Assembly: GCF_000685035.1 (NCBI RefSeq)
Contig: NZ_BAYB01000018.1
Location: forward strand, 62,001 to 126,000
Source: Paraburkholderia ferrariae NBRC 106233
GTDB taxonomy: Bacteria > Pseudomonadota > Gammaproteobacteria > Burkholderiales > Burkholderiaceae
Direction: 5' to 3'
Length of the DNA stretch: 64,000 bases
Shown: positions 59,658-64,000 of the stretch, in pieces
How positions within the stretch are numbered: the first letter of the stretch is position 1
How the letters are laid out: each line of letters starts with the position of its first letter
Notes under the pieces: generated by a model
The model's database searches: none
What the model was told of the DNA's origin: nothing
What the model saw: only the letters and a program-made list of their open reading frames with translations
Program-made: the position numbers and the translations under genes

Positions 59658-60878
59658 ATGAGTATTGGATATGATGAGTTCAGGAAGCAGGGACATCGCG
59701 TTGACATGTCCCGCGGCAAACCTTCGCCGGAGCAACTGTCACTGTCGGCCGGGTTGTCGAGCGCTCTGTCGGCGGACGATTTTCGCACCGCCGATGGAAT
59801 CGACTGCCGCAATTATGGGATTCTGGAGGGTATTCCCGAGGCTCGGTCGCTGGGCGCAGAGCTGCTTGACGTTGCCGCATCGCAGGTTCTCGCTTGTGGC
59901 AATTCGAGCCTGGAACTCATGTACGACTTCCTGGCGGGAGGGATGCTATTCGGCATGCCGGGCTTCAGGCCCTGGAAAGAGGCGCCGTCGGTTTCCGTAG
60001 TTTGCCCTGTGCCCGGGTACGACCGTCACTTCGCGATCTGTGAAGCATTGGGCATCCGGATGATCAATGTCCCCATGAATGCCGACGGCCCCGACATGGA
60101 CCGGGTTGAGGCCATCGTCGAACGGGATGAGAGCGTCAAGGGTATCTGGTGTGTACCACTCTACAGCAATCCGAGCGGTGCGATCTATTCCGGCGATGTC
60201 ATTCGACGTCTTGCGTCGATGCGTGCCGCCGCGCCGGATTTCAGGTTGCTGTGGGACGACGCATACCGGTTTCACCATCTAACGGACGAAAAATTCTCGA
60301 CGGTCAATGTCGTTCGTGCCTGCGCTGAGGCTGGCAACGAAGACCGGGCGGTTGTTTTCGCTTCGTTGTCGAAAGTAACGTTCGCAGGCGCCGCCATGGC
60401 ATTTTTCGCATCGTCGAAGAGGAACCTGGACTGGTGGTGCGAGCGGACAAGAGTCCGCTCCATCGGTCCAGACAAGTTAAACCAACTCCGACACGTGCGT
60501 TTCCTGCGGGACCTAAAGGGCATCGAGCAATTGATGGATCGGCATCGCGAGATCCTTGCGCCCAAATTCGACTTGGTGAAAACGAATTTCGGCAACATGT
60601 TTGGAGAGCGCGATGACGTCCGCTGGACGAACCCTAAAGGTGGCTACTTCATCGATCTTTCAACGCCAGCCGGTTGTGCGGCGCGGGCCGTGACACTCGC
60701 GGCCGACGCAGGAATCACGTTGACCGCCGCTGGCGCCGCGTTTCCGTACGGCAAGGATCCGGATGATCGCCATATCCGAATCGCACCGAGTTATCCGACT
60801 CTCGCGGAACTCGAAGCGGCCACGGCAGGCATTGTGCTGTCGGTGCTTCGCGCGATCGACAGCAGGTCTGCGCCGTAA
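59658..60878 (+). CDS. MocR-type class I aminotransferase (no DNA-binding domain)
   Basis: 406 residues. Matches the Aminotran_MocR group (PF12897): RGKPSPEQLSLSAGL, NYGILEGIPEARSLGAELLD, VVCPVPGYDRHFAICEALGI, CVPLYSNPSGAIYS, and the PLP Lys in FASLSKVTFAGAAMAFF. Relatives are aspartate or phenylalanine aminotransferases. Its presence gives the cluster a second transaminase beside the BCAT-like enzyme. It is the last clear gene of the rightward cluster. Confidence 0.87.
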   Translation: MSIGYDEFRKQGHRVDMSRGKPSPEQLSLSAGLSSALSADDFRTADGIDCRNYGILEGIPEARSLGAELLDVAASQVLACGNSSLELMYDFLAGGMLFGMPGFRPWKEAPSVSVVCPVPGYDRHFAICEALGIRMINVPMNADGPDMDRVEAIVERDESVKGIWCVPLYSNPSGAIYSGDVIRRLASMRAAAPDFRLLWDDAYRFHHLTDEKFSTVNVVRACAEAGNEDRAVVFASLSKVTFAGAAMAFFASSKRNLDWWCERTRVRSIGPDKLNQLRHVRFLRDLKGIEQLMDRHREILAPKFDLVKTNFGNMFGERDDVRWTNPKGGYFIDLSTPAGCAARAVTLAADAGITLTAAGAAFPYGKDPDDRHIRIAPSYPTLAELEAATAGIVLSVLRAIDSRSAP

Positions 60879-60906
60879 CCGGCAATGCTCGCTGGGGCGT
60901 CGATGC

Positions 60907-61287
60907 TCAGCGGGCTTTTCGGAGGGCCGCGCCCGCGCGGCTCAGAAGCGTGCGACGCGCGAACCATGTTCGGAACCACTTGACAACCGGTACGGCGGTT
61001 GCGATTTGAATATTGACCGACGCCACAGCGGAAGATTCGCCGGACACTGTTACGCAGCACGAACGCTCCATTACGTATGAGTCGCCTTCGTGCAGTTTTA
61101 ACCTGGTGACTGGCACCGCTTCGCCGAGCCAGTCGAGCGTTGGATCGAGAAACGAGAGCTGCACTGCCCCTTCCGTCGCTACCAGGTGTGCGTTGCGGGG
61201 CAGCGGAATGGCGAGCGTTTGGTTGGTGTGTAGCCTTAGTGTCGACGACGTCGAACCAGGACGAGCGATTGGATCGTGCTTGTTCAT
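60907..61287 (-). CDS. DUF2917-like small protein
   Basis: 126 residues. The central part LRLHTNQTLAIPLPRNAHLVATEGAVQLSFLDPTLDWLG and RLKLHEGDSYVMERSCCVTVSG is beta-rich and resembles DUF2917 (PF11142), small cupin-like proteins of unknown function. The C-terminus is basic. It converges with the second aminotransferase gene and lies between the cluster and the transposase remnant. Confidence 0.5.
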   Translation of the reverse strand: MNKHDPIARPGSTSSTLRLHTNQTLAIPLPRNAHLVATEGAVQLSFLDPTLDWLGEAVPVTRLKLHEGDSYVMERSCCVTVSGESSAVASVNIQIATAVPVVKWFRTWFARRTLLSRAGAALRKAR

Positions 61288-61511
61288 GCCCCCTCCATGG
61301 TGACAGGAGTTATGTTCCCTTCAGAGCAGGGTAGCCGCGCCATGCGCCTAAGAACAGCAACAAAAGATCTCAATTTTTCCCGATACAGATGGCGATGCAG
61401 GTTACGCCTATCACTGTTGATCCTAACCATTCGCTCGAAGAACGCGTCGCACTGGAGATAACGCGCCGCAGCCACGAATAGCTTGCCCCCTTTGCTTGTG
61501 ACTAGAAGGCG
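61288..61511. other. Intergenic region next to the transposase remnant
   Basis: 224 bp. Short frames cross it, with no similarity I recognise. It may contain decayed IS or gene ends. Confidence 0.3.
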
Positions 61512-61790
61512 TTATGCATTTTTGTTAAGGATTACAAAGTAGATGGGTATAAATACGGAAAATACGACGAAATGCAAGCCAGCCAAGGTTTCGGGCAATT
61601 GTTCGTAGTCTCTGGCCAGCCGCCGGAAGCGGTTGAGCCATCCGAAGCTGCGCTCGACCACCCAGCGACGCGGCAGCGGCACGAAGCCTTTTTTCGCCTC
61701 CGCCAGTTCTCCGAACTGTGTCCGCTCCTGTTCGTTGGCAGGCGTCACATGCACGGCAAGCCGTTGTCCCGTCTCGTCCCCGCACCGTCC
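61512..61790 (-). pseudogene. IS5-family (IS402-type) transposase remnant with internal deletion
   Basis: The minus strand encodes the C-terminal DDE region RLAVHVTPANEQERTQFGEL, then jumps to EAKKGFVPLPRRWVVERSFG and WLNRFRRLARDYEQLPETLAGLHFVVF. In full IS402-type transposases about 40 residues, including a catalytic Asp (DQGYTG region), lie between these segments and are missing. The N-terminal half is also absent. The catalytic Glu in VVERSF remains. It marks past insertion at the right border of the metabolic cluster. Confidence 0.75.
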
Positions 61791-61794
61791 TCCA

Positions 61795-62245
61795 CATGAA
61801 TATGGAAGCACGCGCCAGTCACGACCCAGCGCGCGTTGGGCTGCCAGGTCGCGCCCAGCCGGTAATGGTCGGCACGATCGGGGAGACCCGCTGGCGTATC
61901 GGGCGCCGAGTAATGCGTATAAGCAGCCTGAATCATGAACTTTTGCACGCGAATGTTCGCTCTCGCGAAGTACTCGCGCGAGGCCGTGAAGATGTTGCTG
62001 GAGCGCCCGTACTGGTCGCGCAGTTCGTCGTAGATGCGGCGCAGACCGAGCATGCTCGTGCCCCAGTCGCCGCCCTCGGCTCTCCAGCGCGTGGCGCTGC
62101 CGGATGCCGTGGAGACGTGATTGACACGCTGCGCAACAGACAATTGAAATTGTAGTTGCCTCATAAAAATAATAAGCAATGCGAATGAAGTGAAAATTGG
62201 CATTCGCAATTCATTCGCTTCCTGTGCCGGGGCAGCGCGCCGCAT
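61795..62245 (-). pseudogene. Porin-like fragment
   Basis: The minus-strand frame contains LRRIYDELRDQYGRSSNIFT, then VQKFMIQAAYTHYSAPDTPA and DHYRLGATWQPNARWVVTGA, with alternating beta-strand character like Gram-negative porins (OmpC-type of Burkholderiaceae). It lacks the signal peptide, most strands and the C-terminal Phe, and runs into the transposase remnant. I infer a porin gene cut by the IS insertion; the assignment rests on a short segment. Confidence 0.45.
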
Positions 62246-62613
62246 TCCCGCAGCATCACGTGTTTCACCCCTTGATCTGGCGCTGATTCTTCAACCCAAC
62301 ATCGATATCGCAAAGCTTTCAAAACATTACATTAAGACTTCAATATATTACATTTACATTAATATCTATGTAATTTTCGGAAACAAAATGAAGTATTGCT
62401 GTCGATCTCCCTACGATTGAAATAAACGGAAACATATGGAATGATATCGATTCTCATTTGAATCGCATAAACCGGTTCATTCAACAACAACAGCCAGCCT
62501 CGCGTCGTGTCCTTGCCAGTGTGAAGAAGGGCGGCCAGCCAGCCAATGCACCCGGGCCGCCGTGCGCCTTCGCGCATGCCCCGCCGCCCGGGTCTTCGTC
62601 GGACAGGGACCCC
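62246..62613. other. AT-rich intergenic region before the receptor gene
   Basis: 368 bp, distinctly AT-rich between about 62160 and 62470 compared with the rest of the window. Contains runs such as ATATATTACATTTACATTAA and a Fur-like box. It separates the porin/transposase remnants from the TonB receptor. Confidence 0.45.
62443..62461. promoter_or_regulatory. Fur-like box upstream of the siderophore receptor
   Basis: GATATCGATTCTCATTTGA agrees with the 19-bp Fur consensus GATAATGATAATCATTATC at 12 positions, including GATA, GAT and TCATT. It lies about 150 bp before the receptor gene, consistent with iron repression. Confidence 0.5.
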
Positions 62614-64000
62614 ATGTTGAACAGGACGCCGCTCGCGAGTGCGCTCGCGCTGGCTTTTGCCGTGCCTTTTGCTTCCCCCGCGCTCGCGCAGAGCGCCCCC
62701 GCTACGCAAGCTGCCCAGGCCGCCGCGCCCGCTGCGGCTTCCGGCGCAGTTGCCTCCGGCGCGGCCGAAGGCTCGACGCTGCCCGCCATCTCCGTTTCGA
62801 GCCAGGCCGCCCCGCAGGACTTCCAGGCGGAACGCTCGACGGTTGGCGCGAAAACGCCCACGGCGCTGCGCGATATTCCGCAGGCGGTCACGGTCATCAA
62901 CAAGGCGGTGATGGAGTCGCAGGGCGCGACCTCGTTCCAGGACGCGTTGCGCAACGCGCCCGGCATTACGATAGGCGGCGCCGAAGGCGGCCAGATCGGC
63001 AACAACATCAACCTGCGCGGCTTCACCGCGCAGAACGACATCTATCTGGACGGCTTTCGCGACCGCAACCAGTACTACCGCGACACCTTCGATCTGGACG
63101 CCATCGAAGTGCTCTACGGTCCCTCATCGATGCTGTTCGGCCGCGGCTCGACCGGTGGCGTCGTCAATCAGGTGTCGAAGAAGGCGAACCTCACGCCCTC
63201 CGCCGAAGTCTCGACGACAGTCGGCACCGACGACCACTACCGCACGAGCGTGGACCTGAACCACCCGCTCGGCGACACGGCGGCGTTCCGCCTGAACGCA
63301 TTCGGCCAGTCGCTCGGCTCCACGCGTGACGAAATGAAGAGCAAGGATTACGGCATTGCGCCCGAACTGCGCTTCGGTATCGGCACGCCCACCGAGGTCA
63401 CGCTTTCCGCGCTGATCCAGCACAACGACGACATGCCCGACTACGGCGTGCAGTCGATCAACGGTCACGCATTCGCACCATCGAAGAGCACCTATTACGG
63501 CCTCACCGACGACCGCACGATCCAGGACATCCAGACCGTTACGGCGCGCGTCGATCACAAGTTCAACGATCAGTTCAAGATCAGCAACCAGACGGAGTTC
63601 TCGCATTCGCTCACGGATGCGCGCGAGACCGCGGCGGGCGCCGTGCTGACCGGGCCGCTCGCCACCAGCCCGGCGCTGAAGAACGGCAACTACACCACGC
63701 TGCCGCTCACCGACCTCTACGTGAAGCTCGCGAGCCACGACCGCGTGATCGAGAATCACTCGGTCTACAACGACACGATGGCCGAGTACAAGTTCGACAC
63801 GGGCTTCGTGAAGCACGACCTCATCGCGGGCTTCGAAGCGGGCCACGACAGCTACACGAATCAGGCCTATACGCGCAACAACCTGCCGATTCTCTCGCTG
63901 CTCGACCCGGTGTATATCCCCACGCCCTCGAATGTCACGCAGACGGTGGGCAACCACGCGGAGTCGGGCGCGACGTCGCTCGCGGCGTACATGAACGAAA
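62614..64000 (+). CDS. TonB-dependent catecholate siderophore receptor (Fiu-like), cut by window edge
   Basis: 462 residues visible from the ATG at 62614 (CAGGGAC upstream). Signal peptide 1-25 (ending ALA), an Ala-rich linker, then the plug domain: TPTALRDIPQAVTVINKAVMESQGATSFQDALRNAPGI, NINLRGFTAQNDIYLDGFRDRNQYYRDTFDLDAIEVLYGPSSMLFGRGSTGGVVNQVSK, followed by barrel strands. The pattern is that of the Fiu/CirA-type outer-membrane receptors for monomeric catecholates. The frame is open at the right edge. A Fur-like box upstream suggests iron control. Confidence 0.9.
   Translation, partial: MLNRTPLASALALAFAVPFASPALAQSAPATQAAQAAAPAAASGAVASGAAEGSTLPAISVSSQAAPQDFQAERSTVGAKTPTALRDIPQAVTVINKAVMESQGATSFQDALRNAPGITIGGAEGGQIGNNINLRGFTAQNDIYLDGFRDRNQYYRDTFDLDAIEVLYGPSSMLFGRGSTGGVVNQVSKKANLTPSAEVSTTVGTDDHYRTSVDLNHPLGDTAAFRLNAFGQSLGSTRDEMKSKDYGIAPELRFGIGTPTEVTLSALIQHNDDMPDYGVQSINGHAFAPSKSTYYGLTDDRTIQDIQTVTARVDHKFNDQFKISNQTEFSHSLTDARETAAGAVLTGPLATSPALKNGNYTTLPLTDLYVKLASHDRVIENHSVYNDTMAEYKFDTGFVKHDLIAGFEAGHDSYTNQAYTRNNLPILSLLDPVYIPTPSNVTQTVGNHAESGATSLAAYMNE

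Overview
The window is high-GC DNA from a member of the Burkholderiaceae (Burkholderia, Paraburkholderia, Caballeronia or a close relative). The reasons are its gene content (DUF2957 lipoproteins, a beta-proteobacterial mod locus, a DUF3268 protein, an IS402-type transposase remnant), strong codon bias and dense operons. I cannot fix the species. Coordinates and translations were read directly; family names come from recognised motifs without any database search. LAYOUT: (1) 1-7575: a leftward acyl-CoA synthetase (cut by the window edge) and a five-gene leftward operon (Baeyer-Villiger-type monooxygenase, SDR, PF10118 protein, two alpha/beta hydrolases), with a MerR-family regulator upstream. 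The gene set recalls the mycobacterial mymA operon, so I infer oxidation and hydrolysis of a ketone or lipid feeding CoA activation. (2) 7674-13637: OmpW, two tandem DUF2957 lipoproteins, a secreted SnoaL-like protein and a conserved unknown. (3) 14008-20100: a molybdenum locus with a fused permease/ATPase, binding protein, a di-Mop protein, a NifQ-like protein and an HTH-only ModE. A DUF2325 gene carries the same type of ModE box as modA. A decayed gene follows. (4) 20890-26150: DUF3268 protein, an unknown, and a two-gene ABC importer with an about 800-nt leader holding two small ORFs and overlapping hairpins. (5) 26432-32779: MscS channel, MHS-family symporter, ketopantoate-reductase-like protein, class II aldolase and MarR. 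(6) 33473-39505: a homoprotocatechuate operon hpaG1-G2-E-D-F-H with divergent hpaR, whose last gene hpaI is reduced to an internally deleted pseudogene. (7) 39584-48796: thioredoxin-like protein, methyltransferase, YcaQ-like glycosylase, cNMP-thioredoxin-reductase-like fusion, DedA-rhodanese fusion and a PAS chemoreceptor. (8) 49304-60878: the most interesting region. A MocR regulator faces a tight rightward cluster: KamA-like radical SAM, Ldh-family dehydrogenase, BCAT-like aminotransferase, TauD-like oxygenase, AurF-like diiron N-oxygenase, metallo-beta-lactamase-fold protein, cupin, MFS exporter, GST and a second aminotransferase. It has no NRPS, PKS or carrier protein and looks like an undescribed pathway to a small, probably N-oxidised, amino-acid-derived metabolite. 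(9) 60907-64000: DUF2917-like gene, transposase and porin remnants, an AT-rich segment with a Fur-like box, and the start of a TonB-dependent catecholate-siderophore receptor cut by the right edge. A separate signal crosses these regions: a 20-bp motif (AAGGTGAG-N6-CGGGAG) occurs 12 times, outside genes except for one copy that overlaps a stop codon, and 11 copies point the same way. No tRNA, rRNA or CRISPR array was seen.
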